From RBG-16-66-20 sp035308765 (lineage in GTDB: Bacteria; Pseudomonadota; Gammaproteobacteria; Burkholderiales; SG8-39): 45,559 nt of DNA. Within the stretch, counting starts at the first letter, position 1. Every line of letters begins with the position of its first letter. Below the pieces are notes generated by a model, which worked only from the letters and a program-made list of their open reading frames with translations, was not told where the DNA came from and did not search any database. Shown here in pieces: positions 34,056 through 41,430 of the stretch. The stretch is from the NCBI GenBank assembly GCA_035308765.1, contig DATGGA010000079.1, forward strand, positions 1-45,559, in the 5' to 3' direction. Position numbers and translations under genes: made by a program.

Positions 34056-35810
34056 TCAGTCCGGCAGGCCGGCCTTCCGCAGCGATTCGCGGTGGTGCGC
34101 GAGGTCGGACTCGCGCTTGTAGTGCAGCACCGGCAGGCAGTGCTCGCGGATGGTGAACCCCGGAACGCGCTTCAATACTTCCGCGACCTGCGCCGCCGCG
34201 TCCGCGGAATTTCCGAGCTGGGCGTGGCAGGCGGCGAGCAGGGCGTGGTGCAAGGCGTCCGGCGCGCTCAGGCGCCGCAGCGACTCGATCGCCTCGGCGT
34301 AGCGTTTCGCGGCAAACTGCGCGCGCGCGAGGTGGAACCAGAAGCGCTCCGGATGGTAGGGGTTGAGCTTCATCGCCTTGCGGATCCACTCGATGCCTTC
34401 CTCCGGCTGGCCCAGCCAGGTGAGGATCTCGCCCTGCTGAACCACGATCAGGTCGTCGTTCGGGTTGAGCGCCAGCGCGCGCTGCTGGTGGAAGGAGGAC
34501 TTGTCGAGGTTGTCGCGGATCACCCACAGCGCCGCCAGGATGCGGTGCACGTCGCTGTCGTTCTGGTCCAGACCAAGCGCGACTTCGAGTTCCTTCTCGA
34601 TCGCGGTTTCGGTCGCGCTGCGGTCCTCGCACCAGCCGTAGCCCCATTGCTGGCCGAGGATGCAGGCCTGCCAGGCGTGCGCGTGGCCGTACTGGGGATC
34701 GAGTTCGATCGCGCGCCGGATCAGGCCGACCGCGCGGGCGTTGTCCGCGCGATTGGAGCGGTGGTGCAGCAGCTTGGCCTCGAGCACGCACTCGTAGGCG
34801 GCCATGTTCGCCGTCAGCTTGCGCTCGGCGCGGCCGCGCGCGTCCGCTTCCAGGCGCCCCGGCAGCGTGGCGACGATGGCCGAGGTGACCTCGTCCTGGA
34901 TCGCGAAGATGTCCTCCAGCTCCCGGTCGTAGCGCTCCGCCCAGATATGGCGATCTGACTCGGCCTCGATCAGCTGCACCGTGATGCGCACCCGGTTGCC
35001 GGCCTTGCGCACGCTGCCTTCGACGACATAGCGCACGCCGAGCTCGCGCGCGACCTTCTTCACGTCCACCGCCTGGCCCTTGTACTTGAACGAAGTGTTG
35101 CGCGATATGACGAACAGCTCGCGGAAGCGCGAGAGATCCGTGAGGATGTCCTCGGTCAGGCCGTCGGCGAAGAATTCCTGTTCCGCGGCGCCACTCATGT
35201 TGGCGAACGGCAGGACGATGATCGAAGGCTTCTCGGAAGCCTGTGGGCCGGGCGCCGCTGCCGCGGAAACAGCCGGGGCGCCGGCCGCCTGCACGCTGTA
35301 CGCACGCACCGGGTGCGGGATGTTCTTCACCGTCTGCTCGCCCTGGTCGATGAAGTTCGCCGCCACCTTGCCGCGCACCGCGCCCTGCACCGCGTCCGAG
35401 ACGGTGATGCCCCCGGGCGCCGCGAGGCCTTCCAGGCGCGCCGCGATATTGACGCCATCACCGTAAATCGTGCCGTCGGGCTTCTCGATCACGTCGCCCA
35501 GGTGCACGCCGATGCGAAAGCGCATGCGCAGGGCTTCGGGCATGTCGCCGCCCGACGACGCGATTTCCTGCTGGATTGCGAGCGCGGCGGACACGGCGCC
35601 TGTCGCCGTCTCGAACACCGCGAGCACCGAATCGCCCGCCATGTCGATGACGCGGCCCTGGCTCGTGTCGATGCGCGCCTTGAACACGCGCCGCGCCGCG
35701 TCGAGCGCCGCCACCGTGCCGCGCTCGTCCGCCGCCATCAGGCGCGAATAGCCCGCCACGTCCGCGGCGAGAATCGCGGCCAGTCTCTGTTTCAGTTCGG
35801 CGCCGCTCAT
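34056..35810 (-). CDS. Class III cyclase-TolB-TPR protein
   Basis: Protein of 584 aa with three parts. Residues about 5-180 form a class III cyclase homology domain: metal Asp in AILAADVAGYSRLM, second Asp in VIDMAGDSVLAVF, Asn/Arg in GDGVNIAARLEGLA. Residues about 195-310 are a TolB-like amino-terminal domain with PSIIVLPFANMSGA and EQEFFADGLTEDILTDLSRF. The remainder is TPR repeats (IRRAIELDPQYGHAHAWQAC, ALALNPNDDLIVVQ, AMKLNPYHPERFWFHLARAQ). No membrane span is visible. This is a widespread alphaproteobacterial/betaproteobacterial architecture of unproven activity. The purine-reading lysine position holds Asp (VIDMAGD). Confidence 0.87.
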   Translation of the reverse strand: MSGAELKQRLAAILAADVAGYSRLMAADERGTVAALDAARRVFKARIDTSQGRVIDMAGDSVLAVFETATGAVSAALAIQQEIASSGGDMPEALRMRFRIGVHLGDVIEKPDGTIYGDGVNIAARLEGLAAPGGITVSDAVQGAVRGKVAANFIDQGEQTVKNIPHPVRAYSVQAAGAPAVSAAAAPGPQASEKPSIIVLPFANMSGAAEQEFFADGLTEDILTDLSRFRELFVISRNTSFKYKGQAVDVKKVARELGVRYVVEGSVRKAGNRVRITVQLIEAESDRHIWAERYDRELEDIFAIQDEVTSAIVATLPGRLEADARGRAERKLTANMAAYECVLEAKLLHHRSNRADNARAVGLIRRAIELDPQYGHAHAWQACILGQQWGYGWCEDRSATETAIEKELEVALGLDQNDSDVHRILAALWVIRDNLDKSSFHQQRALALNPNDDLIVVQQGEILTWLGQPEEGIEWIRKAMKLNPYHPERFWFHLARAQFAAKRYAEAIESLRRLSAPDALHHALLAACHAQLGNSADAAAQVAEVLKRVPGFTIREHCLPVLHYKRESDLAHHRESLRKAGLPD

Positions 35811-35837
35811 GGTGCAAGTATGCCAGCCCGGCGCCGA

Positions 35838-35853
35838 TTTGATTTAAATCAAA
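35838..35853. promoter_or_regulatory. FNR/ANR-type binding site (perfect 16-bp palindrome)
   Basis: The sequence TTTGATTTAAATCAAA is a perfect palindrome and contains TTGAT-N4-ATCAA, the consensus for FNR/ANR oxygen-responsive regulators. It lies between the divergent cyclase-TPR gene (start 35810) and the MFS exporter (start 35893), in the only clearly AT-rich stretch of that spacer. The centre is 47 bases from the MFS start and 35 from the cyclase start, so either promoter could be affected. Some CRP-family relatives share similar sites. Confidence 0.7.
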
Positions 35854-35892
35854 ACGACCTTATCGGTTTTTCCCGGTCTGGTACCTTGCGGC

Positions 35893-37143
35893 ATGATCGC
35901 GCGCAGGGACCGCACGGCAGCGATGCCGTTCATCATGATGACCACGCTGATCGACATGGTGTCGATCGGCCTGATCATCCCCGTGCTGCCGGCGCTGGTC
36001 GGCGGCTTCACGGGCTCCCAGGCAGACCAGGCCTTGTGGTACGGCGTGGTGACGTTCTCCTTCGGCTTCGCGAATTTCTTCGCGTCACCTGTGCTGGGCG
36101 CGCTTTCGGACCAGTACGGCCGGCGGTCCGTGCTGCTGCTCGGCTTCTGCGGCCTGGCGCTGAGTTTCCTGCTCACCGCGCTGGCGACCTCGCTGTGGAT
36201 GCTGATCACGATTCGCCTCGTGAGCGGCGCGATGCAGGCCAACATGTCTGTCTCGAACGCCTACGTCGCCGACATCACTGCGCCCGAGGACCGCGCCAGG
36301 CGTTTCGGCATGCTGGGCGCGATGTTCGGCACCGGCTTCATCCTCGGCCCGGTGATGGGCGGGCTGCTGGGCGCGATGGACCTCCGCCTGCCGTTCTTCG
36401 CCGCGGGCAGCCTGGCGCTGGTGAATCTGCTGAATGGCGTCTTCGTGCTGCCCGAATCGCTGCCGCCGGAACGCCGGCGCGCGTTCTCCTGGAAATCCGC
36501 CAATCCGGTCGCCTCGCTGCGCGGCCTCGCGCAATTGAAGGGCGCGGGCCTGCTGGTGGCAGTGATCGCCTGCAGCGGGCTCGCGCAGTTCGTGCTCTAC
36601 ACCACCTGGGTGCTGTACACGACGTTCAAGTTCGGCTGGGGACCGTTGGAAAACGGCTGGTCGCTGGCGGCGGTCGGCGTCGTGTCGGCGATCGTGCAGG
36701 GCCTGCTGCTGGGACGGCTGTTGAAGCTCTTCAGCCCGAAGCGGCTGGCCGTGCTCGGGCTCACGTCGTCGACGCTCGCCTACGTGATGTGGGGTGCGGC
36801 AAACCACGGTTGGATGATGTTCGCGATCATCTTCATCAACTTGCTGGGCGCCACGGTTTCGGCTTCCATCCAGAGCATTATTTCGAGCGCCGCCGATCCG
36901 CGCAGCCAGGGGCAGGCGCTGGGCGCCGTGGGCGGACTCAACAGCTTGATGGCGGTGATCGCGCCGGTGCTGGGCGCGCCGCTGCTGACGCTGGTGTCGC
37001 ACCTGCCGCAGGGCGACTGGCGCATCGGCGCGCCGTTCTACTTCTGCGCCGCGCTGCAGGCTGCGTCGCTGATCCTCGCCGTGACGCATTTCCGCGCCGA
37101 AAGGGCACGGCTCGCTATACTGCAATCCAACAATCTTGGCTGA
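35893..37143 (+). CDS. MFS drug-exporter-like transporter (Tet/DHA1 type)
   Basis: Membrane protein of 416 aa with twelve expected spans. The motif SPVLGALSDQYGRRSVLLLG near residue 66 is the MFS motif A of drug/proton antiporters, and LGAMFGTGFILGPVMGGLLG is motif C, which marks exporters of the DHA1/TetA class. The start VSIGLIIPVLPALVGGFTGS and NAYVADITAPEDRARRFG are also family-typical. An FNR-like site lies 47 bases upstream, so oxygen may influence its expression. It is followed after ten bases by the class II aldolase-like gene on the same strand. Substrate unknown. Confidence 0.88.
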   Translation: MIARRDRTAAMPFIMMTTLIDMVSIGLIIPVLPALVGGFTGSQADQALWYGVVTFSFGFANFFASPVLGALSDQYGRRSVLLLGFCGLALSFLLTALATSLWMLITIRLVSGAMQANMSVSNAYVADITAPEDRARRFGMLGAMFGTGFILGPVMGGLLGAMDLRLPFFAAGSLALVNLLNGVFVLPESLPPERRRAFSWKSANPVASLRGLAQLKGAGLLVAVIACSGLAQFVLYTTWVLYTTFKFGWGPLENGWSLAAVGVVSAIVQGLLLGRLLKLFSPKRLAVLGLTSSTLAYVMWGAANHGWMMFAIIFINLLGATVSASIQSIISSAADPRSQGQALGAVGGLNSLMAVIAPVLGAPLLTLVSHLPQGDWRIGAPFYFCAALQAASLILAVTHFRAERARLAILQSNNLG

Positions 37144-37153
37144 AAGGTCCGTC

Positions 37154-37924
37154 ATGTCGGTCCATCCCCTACGCGCAGTCGATCCCGTCACCCAGGCGAA
37201 GATCCACCTTGCCGCCGCCCATCGCCTCGCGGTGCTGCATGAGCTGGAGGAGGGCATAGACAACCATTTCACGGTCACCGTGCCGGGGCGCGACGGCCAG
37301 CATCTGATCCTGCCCTTCGGCCTGCACTGGTCCGAGGCCCGCGCGCGCGACATGATCGTGTTCGACGAATCCGGCAAGACGCTGGAGGGCGAGGGCGTGG
37401 TGGAATTGTCGGCGCAATGCATCCATGCGCCCATCCACCGCATCTGCGGCGCTCGCGTGGTGCTGCACACCCACCAGACCTGGGCGGTGGCGCTGAACAT
37501 GCTGAAGGACAACCGCGTGGTGCCCGCCAGCCAGACCGCGGCCTTCTATCACGGCCGCATCTCCTACGACGATACCTACGCCGGAACCGCCGACACGCTG
37601 GAAGAGGGCGAGCGCCTGGCCGGCGTGCTGGGCGAAAAGCGCGGCAACAGGCACACCGTCTTCATGAAGAACCACGGCGTGCTGGTGACCGGCGACACGG
37701 TCGCGGAAGCCTACCGGCGGCTCTACAAGCTGGAGCGCGTATGCCGCGCGCAGGTGCTGGCGATGAGCACCGGCAAGCCGCTGGAGGTGCTGTCGGATGC
37801 CATCGTCGCCCGGGTGCAGGCGCCCGCGCCGGACGACCGCCATTCGCGCACCGAGCGCGACCGCCTGTTCTTCGAGGCGATGATGCGGATCCTGGACCGC
37901 GAACTGCCGGGCTACGCCGACTGA
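37154..37924 (+). CDS. Class II aldolase/adducin-family protein
   Basis: Soluble protein of 256 aa from ATG 37154, with AAAGG about six bases upstream; an in-frame TTG at 37136 is less likely. The zinc site typical of fuculose-phosphate aldolases is visible as VLHTHQTWAVALN (two His) and a third His in FMKNHGVLVTG. The usual glycine-asparagine phosphate loop is replaced by EEGIDNHFTVTVPG, a form I associate with a non-sugar subgroup. Members act as aldolases or decarboxylases on small phosphate or keto compounds. The stop TGA overlaps what looks like a CTG start of the next hydrolase gene. Confidence 0.85.
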   Translation: MSVHPLRAVDPVTQAKIHLAAAHRLAVLHELEEGIDNHFTVTVPGRDGQHLILPFGLHWSEARARDMIVFDESGKTLEGEGVVELSAQCIHAPIHRICGARVVLHTHQTWAVALNMLKDNRVVPASQTAAFYHGRISYDDTYAGTADTLEEGERLAGVLGEKRGNRHTVFMKNHGVLVTGDTVAEAYRRLYKLERVCRAQVLAMSTGKPLEVLSDAIVARVQAPAPDDRHSRTERDRLFFEAMMRILDRELPGYAD

Positions 37925-39042
37925 GTCTCGCCGACATATCGCTGCCGGCCGGAATCCGCTCGCGCATGGTGGGCGGCGTCAACGGCCTCGCGATGCACGT
38001 GCTGGAGGCCGGATTTGAAACGGGCGGTGTCGAAACCCGCGGCCGGCCCTTAGTGCTGCTGCTGCACGGTTTTCCGGAGCTCGCCTACAGCTGGCGCAAG
38101 GTGCTGCCGCCGCTGGCGGCGGCGGGCTTCCACGTGGTCGCCCCGGACCAGCGCGGCTACGGACGCACCACCGGCTGGGACGGCGGCTACGACGGCGATG
38201 TCGCTTCCTTCAGGCTGCTCAACCTGGTGCGCGACACGCTGGCGCTGGTCGCCGCGCTCGGCTACCGCTCCGCGGCGGCAGTCGTCGGCCACGATTTTGG
38301 TTCACCCGTCGCCGCATGGTGCGCTCTGATCCGTCCGGACGTGTTCCAGTCGGTCGCGCTGATGAGCGCGCCGTTCGCGGGGCCGCCGGCGCCGGCATCC
38401 GGCTCCGTCGACCGCCTGCACGAAGATCTCGCCGCCCTCGACCGCCCGCGCAAGCACTATCAGTGGTACTACTCGACGCGCGCGGCCGATGCCGACATGC
38501 GCCGCTGCCCGCAGGGCGTGCATGCTTTCCTGCGCGCCTACTACCACGTAAAGAGCGCGGACTGGAAGCAGAACCGGCCGTTTGCGCTGAAAGCCTGGGT
38601 TGCGGCGGAAATGGCAAAGCTGCCGGCCTACTATGTCATGGACCTCGACAAGGACATGGCGCAGAGCGTGGCGCCGGAGATGCCTTCGGCCGCCGAGATC
38701 GCCGCGTGCCGGTGGCTGACCGAGGACGAGCTGCGCGTCTACAGCGCGGAATATGAGCGAACCGGTTTCCAGGGCGGCTTGCAGTGGTACCGCTGCAGGA
38801 CGGGCCGCGGCTACAACGCCGAACTCGACGTGTTCCATGGACGGACCATTGATGTGCCGTCCTGCTTCATCGCGGGCGCGAGCGACTGGGGACCGCAGCA
38901 GCGGCCCGGCGACCTGGAGAAAATGCGCGGCGCCTGCAGCAAGCTGTCGGGCGTCCATTTCCTGAACGGCGCCGGGCACTGGGTCCAGCAGGAGCAGCCG
39001 GGCGAGGTGACCCGGCTGCTGCTGGAATTTCTGCGGCGCTAG
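37921..39042 (+). CDS. Alpha/beta hydrolase, epoxide hydrolase-like
   Basis: Enzyme of 373 aa if started at CTG 37921, or 358 aa from ATG 37966. The CTG option gives an N-terminus SLADISLPAGIRSR that matches relatives as I remember them, and reproduces the four-base start/stop overlap (CTGA). The oxyanion block is LLLHGFPELAYSW, the nucleophile is Asp in VVGHDFGSPVAAW and the final His is in GAGHWVQQEQP. The Asp nucleophile points to epoxide hydrolase or haloacid-type dehalogenase chemistry. It is coupled to the aldolase-like gene, suggesting a short catabolic pathway. Confidence 0.85.
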   Translation: MSLADISLPAGIRSRMVGGVNGLAMHVLEAGFETGGVETRGRPLVLLLHGFPELAYSWRKVLPPLAAAGFHVVAPDQRGYGRTTGWDGGYDGDVASFRLLNLVRDTLALVAALGYRSAAAVVGHDFGSPVAAWCALIRPDVFQSVALMSAPFAGPPAPASGSVDRLHEDLAALDRPRKHYQWYYSTRAADADMRRCPQGVHAFLRAYYHVKSADWKQNRPFALKAWVAAEMAKLPAYYVMDLDKDMAQSVAPEMPSAAEIAACRWLTEDELRVYSAEYERTGFQGGLQWYRCRTGRGYNAELDVFHGRTIDVPSCFIAGASDWGPQQRPGDLEKMRGACSKLSGVHFLNGAGHWVQQEQPGEVTRLLLEFLRR

Positions 39043-39048
39043 CGCGCG

Positions 39049-39366
39049 TTACCTGAGTTCGAGCTGGTTGCTGATATCCCTCACGCCGCCCACGGAGCGG
39101 GCGACGCCTTCGGCGCGCTGGCGCTGGTCGGGGGTCTTGACGAAGCCCGAGAGCAGCACGCGTCCCTTGAAGGTCTCGACGCTGATCTCCGTGCTGTTGA
39201 CGTCCTTCTCGGCGAGCAGCGCACTCTTCACCTTGGTGGTGATGACGCTGTCGTCGACGAGCTCGCCGGTGCTCTCCCTGGTCTGCGAACTGGCGCAGCC
39301 GGCGAGCGCGGCGGCAAGCACTGCAGTCAGGGCGACGGTGCGAATGTCATTGAAGCGGGTCTTCAT
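39049..39366 (-). CDS. BON-domain lipoprotein
   Basis: Protein of 105 aa with a lipoprotein signal (TVALTAVLAAALAGCASSQT, lipobox LAGC) and GGAGA six bases before its ATG. The mature part is one BON domain: DDSVITTKVKSALLAEKDVN, then ISVETFKGRVLLSGFVKTPD and ARSVGGVRDISNQLEL. BON domains attach to membranes or phospholipid and help envelope integrity; many are induced by osmotic stress. Larger relatives (OsmY, DolP) have two copies; this has one. It lies downstream of the MetE-like gene on the same strand, with a 53-base gap, so its expression may be independent. Confidence 0.88.
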   Translation of the reverse strand: MKTRFNDIRTVALTAVLAAALAGCASSQTRESTGELVDDSVITTKVKSALLAEKDVNSTEISVETFKGRVLLSGFVKTPDQRQRAEGVARSVGGVRDISNQLELR

Positions 39367-39419
39367 GGCTGTTCTCCGCGTACTCTGATACGGATTCGAC
39401 AGCCGGCGGCGCGGAGAAT

Positions 39420-40475
39420 TCAGCGCGTTTTGTTGCCTTTGCCCGACGCTTTCGCGCCGCGGTATTTTTTCCTCGCCAGCGCCGCGCCCGCGCCCAGCGC
39501 CTTCAGCTTCGCCACGGCGATCTCGCGCGCCATCGGCGCCATGCCGCAGTTGGTGCAGGGGAAAAGGTGCTTCTTCGGAACGTACTTGAGCGCCAGGCCG
39601 ATCGCCTGCGCCACTTCTTCCGGCGTTTCGATCCGGTCGGAGGCGACGTCGATCACCCCGACCAGCACGTCCTTGCCCTTGAGCAGCTTCATCAGCTCGG
39701 GCGGCACCCTGGAATGGATGCACTCGAGCGACACCTGGTCGATTTTGCTCCTCGCCAGCGCGGGAAATATCTCCTCGTACTGGCGCCACTCGCCGCCCAG
39801 CGTCTCCTTCCAGTCGAGATTCGCCTTGATGCCGTAGCCGTAGCAGATGTGGACGCAGGTGGTGCACTTGAGGCCCTGGATCGCGCGGTGCAGCGCGGTG
39901 ATGCCCCACTTGGTCACGTCGCTCATGTAGACGTTGAACGCCGGCTCGTCGAACTGGATCGCGTCCACGCCGTCCTTCTCCAGCGCGCGCGCCTCCTGGT
40001 TGAGCAGCTCGGCGAAGGCCATCGCCAGCTTCACCTTGTCGCCGTAGTGGCGGTCGGCGATGGTGTCCACGATCGTCATCGGGCCCGGCATGGTGATCTT
40101 GAGTTTCTTCTTCGTGTGCGAGCGCGCGATGCGAGCTTCGACCTGGTGGACTCGGCCCTTCAGCTTCAGCGGCCCCGTTACCACCGGCACCATCGCGTCG
40201 TAGCGGTTGTTGCGGATGCCCATCTTCACCTTGTGCTCGAAATCGATGCCTTCGACGAATTCGAGGAAGCCGTGCACGAAGTGCTGCCGCGACTGCTCGC
40301 CGTCGGTGACGATGTCGATGCCGGCGTCCTCCTGCTCCTTCAGCCAGAGCAGCGTCGCATCGCGCTTGGTCTTCTCCAGCTCCGCGCCCTCGGCCTTCCA
40401 TGCCGGCCAGAGCTTGTCGGTTTCCGCGAGCCAGCCCGGCTTCGGCAGGCTGCCCGCAATCGTCGTTTCGAACAT
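39420..40475 (-). CDS. Stand-alone MetE-type methionine synthase, MesD-like
   Basis: Protein of 351 aa, catalytic MetE barrel only. ATG 40475 has AAGGAG six bases upstream. Zinc ligands can be placed: His and Cys in CVHICYGYGI, Glu in QVSLECIHSRV and Cys in CTNCGMAPM. ETTIAGSLPKPGWLAE, DIVTDGEQSRQHFVHGFLEF and ALEKDGVDAIQFDEPAFNVY recall Acinetobacter MesD, the oxygen-dependent core methionine synthase that works with MesX, as I remember it. No MesX (DUF1852) gene is present in the window. The C-terminal tail is Lys/Gly rich. It differs clearly from the core-MetE protein at 23721-24764, so the two are not recent duplicates. Confidence 0.82.
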   Translation of the reverse strand: MFETTIAGSLPKPGWLAETDKLWPAWKAEGAELEKTKRDATLLWLKEQEDAGIDIVTDGEQSRQHFVHGFLEFVEGIDFEHKVKMGIRNNRYDAMVPVVTGPLKLKGRVHQVEARIARSHTKKKLKITMPGPMTIVDTIADRHYGDKVKLAMAFAELLNQEARALEKDGVDAIQFDEPAFNVYMSDVTKWGITALHRAIQGLKCTTCVHICYGYGIKANLDWKETLGGEWRQYEEIFPALARSKIDQVSLECIHSRVPPELMKLLKGKDVLVGVIDVASDRIETPEEVAQAIGLALKYVPKKHLFPCTNCGMAPMAREIAVAKLKALGAGAALARKKYRGAKASGKGNKTR

Positions 40476-40489
40476 CTCCTTCTCCTTGT

Positions 40490-40681
40490 CTAAGTCTTGT
40501 TGCCGCGCGGTCCGAGGAAATACCACAGGATCAACCCCAGCAGCGGCAGCACCACCACCAGCACAATCCAAAGCGCCTTCTTCTCGTTGGAAGCGGCGCT
40601 TTGCGCGATGTTGATGATCGCCCAGACATCGCCGGCAAGCACCAGCAAGCTCCCGATGCCGCCATATCCAAAGATCACCAT
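40490..40681 (-). CDS. PLDc_N-domain membrane peptide
   Basis: Protein of 63 aa from ATG 40681, which follows a GAGGAG site. Two hydrophobic helices (GYGGIGSLLVLAGDVWAIIN and ALWIVLVVVLPLLGLILWYF) flank a short polar turn SAASNEKK. The end LGLILWYFLGPRGNKT has the characteristic PLDc_N (phospholipase D-nuclease N-terminal) motif ...WYFLGPR. Such peptides are found alone or before cardiolipin-synthase domains and are of unknown role. A longer in-frame start at 40726 adds a hydrophilic leader and has no site. It sits just upstream of the MetE-like gene on the same strand, so they may be co-transcribed. Confidence 0.8.
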   Translation of the reverse strand: MVIFGYGGIGSLLVLAGDVWAIINIAQSAASNEKKALWIVLVVVLPLLGLILWYFLGPRGNKT

Positions 40682-40798
40682 CCCCAGCTCCTCTCGTTGT
40701 CCGGCGGCAAGTGTACGCGTGGGCATCCGCCCAATCAGCGGGAAATCAATCGGTTGTCTTCAGAGAAGTCGGATAACACGAGCGTCGGACGCAGAGGC

Positions 40799-40820
40799 AA
40801 CTGAATTTGTTCAGTTTTTT
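40799..40820 (+). terminator. Rho-independent terminator-like hairpin
   Basis: AACTGAA (40799-40805), loop TTTG, TTCAGTT (40810-40816) form a seven-base perfect stem followed by further T residues to 40820. It reads as a terminator on the plus strand only. No plus-strand gene ends just before it, so it may close a small RNA or a lost gene. A second inverted repeat, CATGCC/GGCATG, lies at 40827-40847. Confidence 0.55.
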
Positions 40821-40883
40821 ATCAGCCATGCCATGATATCCGGCATGAAAGTCGACTATTGAGAGTCAGGAGCCACCCCAAAC

Positions 40884-41246
40884 ATGCGCACGAGCGCTTT
40901 GGTTCTACCAATCTTCGCTGCCGTATTGAGCGGATACGCGTACGCACAAGTACTCCCGATCTCTGGTGATTCGAACGCACCACCCCGCACAAAGTCGCAA
41001 TCCGCGGCCATTGTGGAGATCTTGGCCAAGGGAGTGGCGAATTGTCAGAACATTGAATCGATTCATGTCGAGATCGTAAGGGCTGGCTGCGGACCTAATG
41101 TCAACAATTGCGGTGATTTACCGGAATGGACCACGGAGCGTTGGACGGCGAAGTTGTGTGGGCAGGATATTCCATTCCTCGTTACATTCGCCCTGGACGA
41201 GAAGGCTGGCGTTCATCCCATAGTATTGTTGGAAAATAAAAAATAA
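40884..41246 (+). CDS. Small exported hypothetical protein, atypical composition
   Basis: Protein of 120 aa with a Sec signal (MRTSALVLPIFAAVLSGYAY, cut before QVLPIS) and AGGAG upstream of the ATG. The mature part has four cysteines (VANCQNIE, AGCGPNVNNCGDLPE, KLCGQDI), which fits a disulfide-stabilised periplasmic protein. The C-terminal part PFLVTFALDEKAGVHPIVLL is strand-like. I do not recognise a family. The coding sequence is visibly less GC-rich than its neighbours, with codons such as tta, ata and aat, and it sits in a short island with a terminator hairpin and a remnant frame, suggesting acquisition by transfer. Confidence 0.65.
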   Translation: MRTSALVLPIFAAVLSGYAYAQVLPISGDSNAPPRTKSQSAAIVEILAKGVANCQNIESIHVEIVRAGCGPNVNNCGDLPEWTTERWTAKLCGQDIPFLVTFALDEKAGVHPIVLLENKK

Positions 41247-41430
41247 CGATGGCTCCCAACTCATCGCTGCAAGGCAGACCGACAAAATACCCTCGGCCGG
41301 TGCGGCCGACCGGGCAGAAATCCGCAAGATCGTGCATCTCGTCAATGGCGAGCCCAAGAGCGTGACCGAGCGAGCCTTGCAGATCCTCAAGGCGATAGGC
41401 CGGGATACGCGAAAGAATCCGGTCCAATGA
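41224..41430 (+). pseudogene. Possible 3' remnant of an unidentified gene
   Basis: The frame is open from 41224 to the TGA at 41428-41430 with no plausible start. It encodes ...DGSQLIAARQTDK followed by RAEIRKIVHLVNGEPKSVTE and RALQILKAIGRDTRKNPVQ, a charged amphipathic style that looks like real protein. The TGA overlaps the ATG of the TctC gene (ATGA), the same coupling seen throughout the window, which supports a genuine former gene here. The 5' part is missing and its place is taken by the end of the exported hypothetical gene. The family was not recognised. Confidence 0.4.

Noticed and set aside
40741..40820. Integron attC-like recombination site beside the exported hypothetical gene
   Set aside because: No paired core sites with the GTTRRRY/RYYYAAC arrangement and no integrase; the hairpin fits a terminator better.
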